Translations under genes and position numbers: made by a program | The notes under the pieces: generated by a model | Seen by the model: only the letters and a program-made list of their open reading frames with translations | The model's database searches: none | Told to the model about the DNA's origin: nothing | NCBI GenBank assembly: GCA_965208975.1 | Contig: CBDBQH010000003.1 | Location: 1,178,001 to 1,242,000, forward strand | Reading direction: 5' to 3' | DNA from: G963663315 sp965208975 | GTDB taxonomy: Bacteria; Pseudomonadota; Gammaproteobacteria; Arenicellales; Poriferihabitantaceae | DNA length: 64,000 nucleotides | In this document: positions 42,299 through 50,752 of the stretch, piece after piece | How positions within the stretch are numbered: position 1 is the first letter of the stretch | How the letters are laid out: the number at the start of each line of letters is the position of its first letter

Positions 42299-42391
42299 AT
42301 GGACACGACAATCAGGCTGAAAGAGTTTTCCCGAAAACTATATTCGGATCCACTGGCGCGACCGGGCAGTTTCAGTAACAGCCTGAAATAA
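42299..42391 (+). CDS. 30-residue ORF beginning MDTTIRL (copy 2)
   Basis: Same as 33197-33289 except for the pair PSA/PLA near residue 19. See that entry for its relation to the RTX remnant. Confidence 0.4.
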   Translation: MDTTIRLKEFSRKLYSDPLARPGSFSNSLK

Positions 42392-42409
42392 CAGGCGGAG
42401 AACCAACCG

Positions 42410-42595
42410 ATGACACCAGAGGTATTAACCATAATCGGCGTAGGCTTGGCATTGGCTGGCGCGATCATCCCGGCAATCAATGGCCTGCGGCAACAGGTCA
42501 ACCAGCAAGGCCAACAGATCACACAGATTGCCCAACAGGTGGGGCACTTGTCCGGGTTGCTTGAAGGCTTGAAGGCTTGCGGGGAAGGCCGGTAG
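42410..42595 (+). CDS. 61-residue membrane-anchored coiled-coil protein (copy 2)
   Basis: The protein is identical to the product of 33308-33493; the DNA differs at two positions, both silent. Conservation of the protein despite base changes suggests it is a real, selected gene. Same ribosome-binding site and same downstream partner. Confidence 0.75.
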   Translation: MTPEVLTIIGVGLALAGAIIPAINGLRQQVNQQGQQITQIAQQVGHLSGLLEGLKACGEGR

Positions 42596-42639
42596 CGGGC
42601 GCGACCGACCGCGAGAGTTGATAGACAGGGAACCCAACC

Positions 42640-42867
42640 ATGACAGCGTATACCATCGACACACTGGCCACAGCGCGGAAACTGCAAGAAGCCGGGTTTG
42701 AATCGAACCAGGCCGAAGCGGTGGCGCAAGCTATCGCATATTCCGGGCAAGAGTTAGCGACAAAATCGGACATTGCCGGATTGCGCTGGATGTTCGGTAT
42801 TCAGTTTGTGCTGACCCTGTTAATCCTTGCCCGCGTGTTTGACTTCATCGGGGCGCCGGGGCAGTAA
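42640..42867 (+). CDS. DUF1640-like tail-anchored coiled-coil protein (copy F2)
   Basis: 75 residues, one change from copy F1 (AIAYSG instead of AIAHSG). N-terminal DUF1640-like module, LATKS linker and membrane tail ending FDFIGAPGQ. Confidence 0.78.
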   Translation: MTAYTIDTLATARKLQEAGFESNQAEAVAQAIAYSGQELATKSDIAGLRWMFGIQFVLTLLILARVFDFIGAPGQ

Positions 42868-42967
42868 ATCATTCAGTTGTGAAAATGGAAATTACTGTTG
42901 CGGCAATCAGAGTTCGCTCTCAACCATTCTTGATTTCCATTTCTGGTTCCAGATTAAACCCCCCTTG

Positions 42968-43723
42968 CTAACACGGGATATCGGGGTATCTGGCGGAGCG
43001 TGATTCGGCGAGCGGCAGGTTGCCTTCGTCCCGATAGGTGAAGATGACCGAGGTTTTCACCTGGTTGGTATTGTTCTGGCCGGCTGCATGGATGGTCCGG
43101 CTATGGAAAAAAAGTACGTCGCCGCGGGAGAGTTCGGCAGGAACCGCGCTGTCAATCAGGGCGCGGTTTTCATCCAGGTCGGGACGCAGGAACAAGGAAG
43201 CGTCAAATCGGCCGCGGTCCAGATGCTGCTGGTGGGAACCGGGAATCAATCGGATACCGCCATTGCTGACATGCTCCTCACCAAGCGCCAGCCAGATACT
43301 GACCAGCTCCGGTTTGTCGAACAGCCAGTAGCGGATATCCTGGTGCCACAATGTCTCGCTGCTGAATCCGGGGTGCTTGGTCATGATGCAGTTATGATGA
43401 TTCTGGGAAACCGCGACACGATCCGCCTCCAGCAACTGTTTTACCCGGTGGGCGACCTCAGGTGACGTCGCCCAGGTTCGAAACACGGCATCCCGGGTAA
43501 TGGCATGCAACAACCTGCGGGGAGTATCGCCGCCGGGAGCCAGACGGCCTGCCGGGGAACCGGGGTATTGGACATCCGTTTCAAACTCCAGCGGACCTAA
43601 GGGCGGACATAGTGAACCATGCACCACATCCAGCATTTTCCGGCAGACGCCGCTGCTGACCAGCCCTCGCTCAATGATGAGGCCTGAGCCGCGGAACTCT
43701 TCAATCTGATCAGCGCTGAACAT
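42968..43723 (-). CDS. Phytanoyl-CoA dioxygenase family protein
   Basis: A 251-residue Fe(II)/2-oxoglutarate-dependent oxygenase of the PhyH family. The metal-binding His and Asp are in ETLWHQDIRYWLFDK, the distal His in VLFFHSRTIHAAGQNNTN, and a downstream Arg (FTYRDEG) would bind 2-oxoglutarate. The substrate is unknown. It starts 2 bp after the moeA stop on the same strand. Linkage to molybdopterin genes is unusual and may be just co-transcription. Confidence 0.88.
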   Translation of the reverse strand: MFSADQIEEFRGSGLIIERGLVSSGVCRKMLDVVHGSLCPPLGPLEFETDVQYPGSPAGRLAPGGDTPRRLLHAITRDAVFRTWATSPEVAHRVKQLLEADRVAVSQNHHNCIMTKHPGFSSETLWHQDIRYWLFDKPELVSIWLALGEEHVSNGGIRLIPGSHQQHLDRGRFDASLFLRPDLDENRALIDSAVPAELSRGDVLFFHSRTIHAAGQNNTNQVKTSVIFTYRDEGNLPLAESRSARYPDIPC

Positions 43724-43725
43724 GA

Positions 43726-44982
43726 CTAGTCATTCTGGTCAAAGGGCTGCACCGCCACCCATTCCCCTGCCTTCACGCCGTCACAGTCATCCGGCAGGAT
43801 GATGAAGCAGTTGGCGCGACCCATCGAACTCAGAATGCCCGAACCCTGTTCTCCGGTTGAAGCGACCACGGTTTCACCGCGCTCGTTCAGTGACAGGATT
43901 CCGCGTTGATATTCCATCCGCCCCGGACGTTTACGCAAATCGGTCGTTGTCCTCATTTTCAATATCATCGGGATGCTGTATTTCTCCCCGGCAAGCTGCC
44001 GGATCGCGGGCGCAACAAAAATCCGGAACGTCACCATCACCGAAACCGGGTTCCCCGGCAACCCGAAAAACAGGCTGTCGCCGAGCTTGCCGAACGACAG
44101 GGGCCGGCCGGGTTTGATGGCCACCTTCCAGAAACGAACCGCTCCAAGGCTGGTCAGTATTTCCCGGATATAATCGGCGTCGCCAACAGAAGCGCCTGCT
44201 GTCGAAATCACGACATCGGCCTGTTTCGAGGCTGCCGTGATCATTTCCCGAATCGCATCCGGATCATCCTTGACGACTCCGAGGTCAATCCGCTCCACAC
44301 CCGAACCACTCAACATGGCATACAGGGTATACCGATTCGAGTCATGGACTTCGCCTGGCTGGAGCGGCGCCCCAACCGGCCTCAGTTCATCTCCATTGGA
44401 AAACCAGGCAATCTTCGGCTTGCGAAATACGGGGACCCCGCTGTGGCCTGTCGCGGCAAGCAAACCCAGCTGAGAGGCGCCGATTCGCGTACCGGCTGCA
44501 ATCACCACGTCACCGCTTTTGATATCTTCCCCGGCGTAGCGCACATTGTCACATCGCTTTTCGCCCGGGTAAATCGTCACCTGTCGCCGATTGACCGTAA
44601 CCCTTTCCTGCATCACGACCGTATCCGCGCCAGCCGGCATCACGGCGCCGGTCATAATACGGACACATTCTCCCGGGCTGATCGCCCCGCGAAATGGAGC
44701 GCCGGCAAATGACGCCCCGATCATTTCAAGCTCCTTGGCGCCGCTTTCAACCAGATCAAGGCTGTTGACCGCGTATCCGTCCATTGCCGAATTGGTGTGG
44801 TTGGGCACATCGGCGCCGCTGACGATGTCGGTGGCTGTAACCCGACCCAGTGAGGAATACAGATCCAGAGTCTCCACCTCCTGTACCGCAACTACAGTTT
44901 CCTGTATGTGCGACCTGGCCTGAGCCACCGTAACCGAAGACGGATCGAAATCGCAGGATACGGAGTCGGTCTGTTTATTCAC
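43726..44982 (-). CDS. moeA: Molybdopterin molybdenumtransferase MoeA
   Basis: A 418-residue MoeA, which inserts molybdate into adenylated molybdopterin. Characteristic motifs: VPNHTNSAMDGYAVNS, RIMTGAVMPAGADTVVMQE, YAGEDIKSGD, STAGASVGDADYIREIL and FFGLPGNPVSVMVTF. All four MoeA domains are present. It lies 12 bp after moaC in the same transcript. Confidence 0.96.
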   Translation of the reverse strand: MNKQTDSVSCDFDPSSVTVAQARSHIQETVVAVQEVETLDLYSSLGRVTATDIVSGADVPNHTNSAMDGYAVNSLDLVESGAKELEMIGASFAGAPFRGAISPGECVRIMTGAVMPAGADTVVMQERVTVNRRQVTIYPGEKRCDNVRYAGEDIKSGDVVIAAGTRIGASQLGLLAATGHSGVPVFRKPKIAWFSNGDELRPVGAPLQPGEVHDSNRYTLYAMLSGSGVERIDLGVVKDDPDAIREMITAASKQADVVISTAGASVGDADYIREILTSLGAVRFWKVAIKPGRPLSFGKLGDSLFFGLPGNPVSVMVTFRIFVAPAIRQLAGEKYSIPMILKMRTTTDLRKRPGRMEYQRGILSLNERGETVVASTGEQGSGILSSMGRANCFIILPDDCDGVKAGEWVAVQPFDQND

Positions 44983-44994
44983 GTCAATCCGGCC

Positions 44995-45480
44995 TCACTC
45001 CCGATTCCATTCCCCGGATTTGCCCCCGGATTTATGGTTCAATCGAATCGCGCGCATTTCCATCCCGCGGTCGGTCGCCTTGCACATATCGTATATGGTC
45101 AGTAACGCCACCTGTACCGCGGTCAACGCCTCCATTTCCACTCCGGTTCTTTCGGTAGTCCGGGTCACGGCCCGGCAGACAATGCTGGCGGCGCTCCGCT
45201 CCGGTTCGAATTCGATACTCACATGAGTCAGCGTCACCGGATGGCACAACGGCACCAGCTCCGCCGTTTTTTTCGCGGCCATGATTCCTGCAATCCGCGC
45301 AATAGCCAGGACATCCCCTTTCCTGCTGGCGCCCTGTTCGATCATTTCGAGTGTTTGCGGGGACATCACGATCCGGCCCTCCGCGACCGCCTCGCGCTGG
45401 GTTACGGCTTTCCCGCCCACGTCCACCATCCGCGCTTCCCCCTTTTGGTCGAAATGCGTCATATCGGATCTGTCAGCCAT
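44995..45480 (-). CDS. moaC: Cyclic pyranopterin monophosphate synthase MoaC
   Basis: A 161-residue MoaC, which converts the MoaA product to cyclic pyranopterin monophosphate. Conserved stretches: MVDVGGKAVTQREAVAEGRI, AGIMAAKKTAELVPLCHPV, ERTGVEMEALTAVQVALLTI and YDMCKATDRGMEM. Two adjacent ATG codons begin the ORF (45483 and 45480). It is divergent from the antiporter gene. Confidence 0.96.
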   Translation of the reverse strand: MADRSDMTHFDQKGEARMVDVGGKAVTQREAVAEGRIVMSPQTLEMIEQGASRKGDVLAIARIAGIMAAKKTAELVPLCHPVTLTHVSIEFEPERSAASIVCRAVTRTTERTGVEMEALTAVQVALLTIYDMCKATDRGMEMRAIRLNHKSGGKSGEWNRE

Positions 45481-45556
45481 CAAAATTTACTCAATCACCG
45501 GAAAATAGTGATATTGTAATGCGGGTATGAAAACAATGAAACGGGCGAAGTAGTCT

Positions 45557-46729
45557 GTGCACAGCGAATCCATTTTATTTTCCATCTTTCTGATCTTCGG
45601 GGGCGCTGCCCTGCTGGCCACGGTCGCGCTGTATCTGCGTCAGGCGATGCTAGTCGCCTATCTCGCCATCGGCGCCATTCTGGGGCCCTGGGGCTTAAGC
45701 CTGGTATCAGACGCGGATCTTATTTCTGATATCGCCCGTATCGGCATTATATTTCTGCTGTTCCTGCTCGGACTCAATCTGTCCCCTCAAAAACTGTTTG
45801 AACTCCTCCGCGAGACCACGCTGGTCACGGTTTTCTGCACATTGGTATTTGGCGGGATTGCGGGAAGCATCGCGCTTGTCTTTGGCTTCGGCAGTGTCGA
45901 TGCACTGATTATAGGGGTATGCGCCTCCTTTTCCAGCACCATCATCGGGCTGAAACTGCTTCCGACCACCGTGTTGCATCATCGCCATATCGGCGAAGTG
46001 ATCATCAGTGTATTGCTGCTTCAGGACCTGATCGCAATTATCGCCATGCTGGTCATACAAGGCTACGGCGGCAGTGGCGAAGCGCTGGCCTTCAACATAC
46101 TCAAGGGATTCATTGCACTGCCGCTCCTGGGCCTGGTGGCCTGGGCCGGGCATCGCTTCATCATTTTCAAGCTGTTTCAGAAATTTGACCGTATCCAGGA
46201 ATATGTTTTCCTGATCTCCATCGGCTGGTGCCTCAGCCTGGCTCAACTGGGTGAATTTCTGGGTCTTTCTTATGAAATCGGAGCATTTGCCGCGGGCGTG
46301 GCCATCGCCACCAGCCCGATGGCGCTGCACATCTCCGTCAGTTTGAAACCGCTCAGGGATTTTTTCCTGGTACTGTTTTTCTTTGCGCTGGGCGCCGGCT
46401 TCGATATGGTCGCGGCAACCGGCATCATCCTGCCCGCCATCCTGATTGCAGCGGTTTTATTGATCATCAAACCCATTGTGTTCCGGTGCTTGCTGGTCAG
46501 TCAGGCGGAAACCAACCCACTCGCCTGGGAAACCGGTGTGCGGCTTGGGCAACTCAGCGAGTTTTCATTGCTCATCGTATTCGTTGCCCGGCAGAATCAG
46601 CTCATCACCCCGGAAACTTTTTATATTGTCCAGCTCGCAACCATTATTTCATTCATCGTTTCGGCTTACTGGATTGTTGCAAAATATCCGACGCCGATAG
46701 CGGTCAATGACAAATTGAGACGATATTAG
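45557..46729 (+). CDS. CPA2-type cation:proton antiporter (KefB-like)
   Basis: A 390-residue polytopic protein with about 12 hydrophobic helices. LVAYLAIGAILGPWGLSLVS, LLGLNLSPQKLFEL, SFSSTIIGLKLLP and LSYEIGAFAAGVAIATSP are characteristic of the KefB/KefC monovalent cation:proton antiporter-2 family. It has no C-terminal TrkA-N domain, so regulation differs from KefC. The start codon appears to be GTG at 45557. Confidence 0.88.
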   Translation: MHSESILFSIFLIFGGAALLATVALYLRQAMLVAYLAIGAILGPWGLSLVSDADLISDIARIGIIFLLFLLGLNLSPQKLFELLRETTLVTVFCTLVFGGIAGSIALVFGFGSVDALIIGVCASFSSTIIGLKLLPTTVLHHRHIGEVIISVLLLQDLIAIIAMLVIQGYGGSGEALAFNILKGFIALPLLGLVAWAGHRFIIFKLFQKFDRIQEYVFLISIGWCLSLAQLGEFLGLSYEIGAFAAGVAIATSPMALHISVSLKPLRDFFLVLFFFALGAGFDMVAATGIILPAILIAAVLLIIKPIVFRCLLVSQAETNPLAWETGVRLGQLSEFSLLIVFVARQNQLITPETFYIVQLATIISFIVSAYWIVAKYPTPIAVNDKLRRY

Positions 46730-46744
46730 GACTCGCCCCCGTGA

Positions 46745-48055
46745 ATGGAAGATACCACGCCTGAAAATTCTTACCGCCCCCTGGCTGACCGAATCAGGCC
46801 CACCGCATTGCATGAAGTGGCGGGGCAAAAACATATTCTGGCCGACGGCAAGCCGCTGTATGGCGCGATTGAACGCGGTCAGTTGCACTCCATGGTGTTC
46901 TGGGGGCCGCCGGGCACGGGGAAAACAACTCTCGCCAAATTGCTGGCGGCGCATTGCGACGCCGCCTTCATCTCCTTGTCTGCGGTGCTGTCCGGGGTCA
47001 AGGATATACGCCAGGCGGTAGAGCAGGCAAAACTTCGACAACAGGCGGGCCAGGGCAAAACGGTTTTGTTCGTCGACGAAGTTCACCGTTTCAACAAGGC
47101 GCAACAGGATGCCTTCCTTCCCCACATTGAAGACGGCACTGTTATTTTTGTCGGCGCCACCACGGAGAACCCCTCCTTTGAATTGAACAACGCACTGTTA
47201 TCCCGACTCCGGGTTTATGTGCTGAAATCACTTTCGGTGGAAGAAATCGTGCCTGTGATCGAACGGGCGCTGGTTGACGTCGAGAAAGGGCTGGGCTCCG
47301 CAAACCTGTCCATGGAGCGGGAAGATATCGAGCATCTGGCGCAAATGGCGGATGGCGACGCCCGCCGGGCATTGACCTGGCTCGAAATCTCCGCCGATCT
47401 TGCACAGGACCGGGAAATCACCCTCGATCTTTTGTCCGATGTGATGGCCGGGGGCGCGTTACGCCGATTCGATAAAGGCGGAGACGCATTCTACGACCAG
47501 ATCTCGGCATTACACAAATCGGTGCGCGGCTCCGACCCGGATGCCGCGCTGTACTGGTTTTGCCGGATGATTGACGGCGGATGCGACCCTGCCTATATTG
47601 CCCGGCGGATAGTGCGCATGGCGTCCGAAGACATTGGCAATGCCGACCCGCGAGCGCTTGAAATCGCATTGAATGCCTGGCAGACCCAGGAGCGGCTCGG
47701 CAGTCCGGAAGGAGAACTGACCCTGGCCCAGGCCATTATCTACCTGAGCGTCGCGGCAAAAAGCAACGCTGTTTACAAGGCGTACAATCAGGCCATGTCG
47801 TCAGCAAAGCAATCCGGGTCGCTGGATGTACCGCCACACCTGAAAAACGCCCCGACCCGGTTGATGAAAAACCTGGGCTATGGCAAGGAATATCGTTATG
47901 CCCATGACGAACCGGATGGCTATGCGGCAGGAGAAAATTATTTCCCGGACGGATTGGCGCCGACCCGTTTTTATCAGCCGGTTGAGCGAGGACTGGAAAT
48001 CAGGATCAAACAAAAGCTGGTGGAATTACGCAAACGGGACAACCCGGCAGGCTGA
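46745..48055 (+). CDS. rarA: Replication-associated recombination protein RarA
   Basis: A 436-residue AAA+ ATPase (MgsA/RarA) acting at stalled replication forks. RPTALHEVAGQKHILADG, Walker A GPPGTGKTTLAKLLAA, Walker B VLFVDEVHRFNKAQQD, sensor GATTENPSFELN, and the C-terminal MgsA domain with FYDQISALHKSVRGSDPDAA and MASEDIGNADPRAL. Full length. It is followed closely by an EamA-family gene. Confidence 0.96.
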   Translation: MEDTTPENSYRPLADRIRPTALHEVAGQKHILADGKPLYGAIERGQLHSMVFWGPPGTGKTTLAKLLAAHCDAAFISLSAVLSGVKDIRQAVEQAKLRQQAGQGKTVLFVDEVHRFNKAQQDAFLPHIEDGTVIFVGATTENPSFELNNALLSRLRVYVLKSLSVEEIVPVIERALVDVEKGLGSANLSMEREDIEHLAQMADGDARRALTWLEISADLAQDREITLDLLSDVMAGGALRRFDKGGDAFYDQISALHKSVRGSDPDAALYWFCRMIDGGCDPAYIARRIVRMASEDIGNADPRALEIALNAWQTQERLGSPEGELTLAQAIIYLSVAAKSNAVYKAYNQAMSSAKQSGSLDVPPHLKNAPTRLMKNLGYGKEYRYAHDEPDGYAAGENYFPDGLAPTRFYQPVERGLEIRIKQKLVELRKRDNPAG

Positions 48056-48080
48056 CCTGTTGACTTCCTCATTGGAAAAC

Positions 48081-48947
48081 GTGTTGTATCCCCGGGATTC
48101 TCTCGTCGGCATTTTGTGGATGTTGCTGTCCGGTCTGTTATTCGTCGGCGTATCCGTCATTATCCGCCACCTGGGAACCGACCTGCCAGCGGTGGAAGCG
48201 GCGTTCATTCGTTATGTTTTCGGTTTGATTCTCCTGATTCCGATGATCATAAAATTTCCCTGGCGGGGACTGAACCGGAATACCCTGACCCTGTATTCGC
48301 TGCGTGGCCTGGCGCATGGCGGAGCGGTGATGCTGTGGTTTTACGCAATGGCCAGAATCCCGATTGCCGAAGTTACCGCGATCGGTTACACCACCCCTGT
48401 TTTTATAGCGGTCGGCGCGGTACTGATTTTCAAAGAGCGCATCCATGCCCGCAGACTCGGCGCGATTCTGGCCGGACTCATTGGCATGCTGGTCATCCTG
48501 CGCCCCGGATTTGGGGTCATTCAGGCAGGCTCCCTGGCGCAAGTCGTAGCCGCGCTGTGCTTTGCGGTTTCCTATCTGTTTACCAAGAAGCTGACCTTCA
48601 ACGAAAGTCCGACCAATATCCTGGTCATGCTATCCATCGTATGCACCCTGGCGCTGCTGCCCGGAGCGCTCATGCAATGGCGTGACCCGACCGCAACCGA
48701 ATTATTCTGGCTGGCCCTGACCGCGCTATTGGCGACTTGCGGACACTATGCCCTGACCCGGTCCTTCGCCGCCACCTCGCTGACCGTAACCCAGCCCTTC
48801 TCATTCCTGCAACTGGTCTGGGCGGTCATATTCGGATATCTTCTGTTTGGTGAAATCCCGGATATATGGGTCATCACCGGCGGGATAATTATCGTATGCG
48901 CGGTGACTTATCTCACTTATCGGGAGTCCGTAGTCCGGCGAACCTGA
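48081..48947 (+). CDS. EamA/DMT-family transporter
   Basis: About 288 residues with ten hydrophobic helices in two EamA repeats: FVGVSVIIRHLGTDLPAVEA, WFYAMARIPIAEVTAIGYTT and, in the second half, SLTVTQPFSFLQLVWAVIFG. Substrates are usually small metabolites exported from the cell. No ATG stands at the expected start. GTG at 48081 (VLYPRDSL), TTG at 48060 or ATG at 48120 are possible; I chose the GTG, which has a GGAA-like site just upstream. Confidence 0.85.
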   Translation: MLYPRDSLVGILWMLLSGLLFVGVSVIIRHLGTDLPAVEAAFIRYVFGLILLIPMIIKFPWRGLNRNTLTLYSLRGLAHGGAVMLWFYAMARIPIAEVTAIGYTTPVFIAVGAVLIFKERIHARRLGAILAGLIGMLVILRPGFGVIQAGSLAQVVAALCFAVSYLFTKKLTFNESPTNILVMLSIVCTLALLPGALMQWRDPTATELFWLALTALLATCGHYALTRSFAATSLTVTQPFSFLQLVWAVIFGYLLFGEIPDIWVITGGIIIVCAVTYLTYRESVVRRT

Positions 48948-49077
48948 CCTGCCCCGACCAGGCCGGGAGCAGGCTCCACAGCGCCGCGCAGGTCTGACCG
49001 GGCAACCGACCCGGGAAACACTACCAACCCGGCCAGCCGTGAATCCGGGCGTGAATCCGGGCGGGCGTGAATCCGGG

Positions 49078-49106
49078 TTGACTTGATGGCGCAACCCGGC
49101 CAGAAT
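49078..49106 (+). promoter_or_regulatory. Conserved promoter of gene G
   Basis: TTGACT, 17 bp, CAGAAT. Spacer and leader nearly match those of genes A, D and E, although this copy is on the opposite strand 26 kb away. Just upstream are three copies of GTGAATCCGGG (49039-49077). Confidence 0.65.
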
Positions 49107-49141
49107 AGAAACACCAAGAAAGAACAGACAGGCAACGAACC

Positions 49142-49450
49142 ATGGCAACCGTAGCGATTGACACCTTGGCCGCAATGCGAAAGCTGGAAAAGGCCGGATT
49201 CAAGACCGAGCAGGCCGAGGCAGTGGCCGAAGTGATGGGGCACCAGTCCAGCGAACTGGCGACAAAGGCGGACATTGCCGGGTTGCGCTGGACCTTTGGG
49301 ATTGTCGCCGGGTTTCTGTTTGCTTTGAATCTGGTCATATTGGGTTTGGTGTATCAAGGCAACCAGCAGACCAACCAGCAAATCAACCAGCTGACGCAAC
49401 AGGTGGCGCACTTGTCCGGCGTGGTGTTGCCGGACACGGACAGGAATTGA
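49142..49450 (+). CDS. Chimera of DUF1640-like and coiled-coil protein (gene G)
   Basis: A 102-residue protein. The N-terminal module MATVAIDTLAAMRKLEKAGF with QAEAVAEVMGHQSSELATKA matches DUF1640-like copies B and E. The membrane helix TFGIVAGFLFALNLVILGLV is followed by a Gln-rich coil QQTNQQINQLTQQVAHLSG, which matches the tail of the coiled-coil proteins at 18183, 33308 and 42410. It therefore joins the two protein types that are otherwise encoded by neighbouring genes. Confidence 0.78.
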   Translation: MATVAIDTLAAMRKLEKAGFKTEQAEAVAEVMGHQSSELATKADIAGLRWTFGIVAGFLFALNLVILGLVYQGNQQTNQQINQLTQQVAHLSGVVLPDTDRN

Positions 49451-49792
49451 TAGCAACCGGGAATCCCATCCAGCGCCTCCGGCGCGTGGCAGGCTGGAAA
49501 AGCCGATATTGACCGATACCAACGGGCAAGGGTAACCCCTGAAAATGCGACATAGGCGATTACAGGAAGCCGTTTTTTACCGGTGGCGCAACAAAAGCCG
49601 GTTTCCAGCCTGAAACCCGGACAATCGAGCGTATCCGGATCACAACCCGGAATCCGGGAACAAACGCCGGATATTGATTAACGGAAATAACCGGCGTTTG
49701 TTTATGCACCTCAGTCCAGTATAATTCGGCGTACCAGATGCCGATGCGGGGTTCGCATCCAGCCATTTAATTCCTTCAACTGCGGTATCACC
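49451..49792. repeat. Copy of the non-coding element after gene G
   Basis: About 49455-49660 matches 22650-22840 in inverted orientation, including the hairpin with the GGTTTCCAGCCTGAAAC core (here with one extra C in an arm). The remaining 49661-49792 up to ilvE holds no gene. An ATG-proximal promoter for ilvE probably lies near 49710-49735 (TATAATTCGG at 49716). Confidence 0.6.
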
Positions 49793-50707
49793 ATGACAAC
49801 ACTAGCCTTCTTTGAAGGGGAAATCGTTCCCATTGACCAGGCGAAGGTGAGTATCACCAATCATACACTACATTACGGCACCGGCTGCTTCGCCGGCATC
49901 CGTGGCTACTGGAACCAGAACCAGCAACAGCTCTATATTTTCCGGCTGGTCGATCATTACGAACGGTTCCTCAACAGTGTCCGGTTTCTGCACGGCGAAA
50001 TCGACTACAGCAACGAGCAACTCCAGGAAATCACCCTGACATTATTACGAAGGGAAGGCTGGAAGGAAAATATCTATATCCGCCCAATCGCGTACAAGGA
50101 CGAAGGCTTTTACCGGGTCTGGCTACATGACGCGAAGGACAAGGTTGCCATTTCCAGCCAGGCGGTCGACCATTATCTCGGCAAGGATGAAGGGGTCCGG
50201 GTTACGGTAAGCAGTTGGCGGCGGGTGGACGATACCGCAATCCCCGCCAGGGGGAAAGTCAATGGAACTTACGTGAACAGTTCGCTGGCGAAAAGCGATG
50301 CCATGTTAAGCGGATTCGATGAGGCGATACTGCTGAATCAGGATGGTCACGTGTCCGAGGCTTCCGCCGCGAACTTCATGATGGTAAGGCACGGGACTCT
50401 GATCACGCCGCCAGTCACCGCCAACCTGCTCGAAGGGATCGTCAGAAAGTCACTGATCGAACTGGCCAGGGACCGACTCGAAATTCCGGTCAAAGAAAGA
50501 GAAATTGACCGCTCCGAACTGTATGTCGCCGATGAGGCTTTTTTCTGCGGCACTGGCGTGCAGATGGCAGCCATCAGCAGCATTGACCATCGCCAGATCG
50601 GAGATGGCGGCAAGGGGCCGGTTACCCGTCAAATCGAGGAATTATTCAGTCGTATCCTGTTCGGTGAGGAAGCGGATTACCGGCATTGGCTCACCGCGGT
50701 TTATTGA
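49793..50707 (+). CDS. ilvE: Branched-chain amino acid aminotransferase
   Basis: A 304-residue class IV PLP-dependent aminotransferase. SITNHTLHYGTGCFAGIRGY, NIYIRPIAYKDEG, the PLP-lysine region ARGKVNGTYVNSSLAKSDA, EASAANFMMVRHG and ADEAFFCGTGVQMAAIS match IlvE. It makes valine, leucine and isoleucine from their 2-oxo acids. Full length. The gene converges on proW with 45 bp between the stops. Confidence 0.93.
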   Translation: MTTLAFFEGEIVPIDQAKVSITNHTLHYGTGCFAGIRGYWNQNQQQLYIFRLVDHYERFLNSVRFLHGEIDYSNEQLQEITLTLLRREGWKENIYIRPIAYKDEGFYRVWLHDAKDKVAISSQAVDHYLGKDEGVRVTVSSWRRVDDTAIPARGKVNGTYVNSSLAKSDAMLSGFDEAILLNQDGHVSEASAANFMMVRHGTLITPPVTANLLEGIVRKSLIELARDRLEIPVKEREIDRSELYVADEAFFCGTGVQMAAISSIDHRQIGDGGKGPVTRQIEELFSRILFGEEADYRHWLTAVY

Positions 50708-50752
50708 CTGTAGGAGCAGGCGACCGTGCCTGTCCGCGAACCTGAACCTGCA

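Larger units (their letters stand above)
42259..42872 (+). repeat. 614-bp duplicated block, right copy
   Basis: Sister of 33157-33770. The similarity begins at CCCCTGTCAA and ends at AGTAAATCAT on both sides. The flanks differ completely. Confidence 0.92.

Noticed and set aside
45707..46330. 207-codon minus-strand ORF inside the antiporter gene
   Set aside because: It is a Gln/Asp-rich shadow of a membrane-protein gene, a typical antisense artefact.
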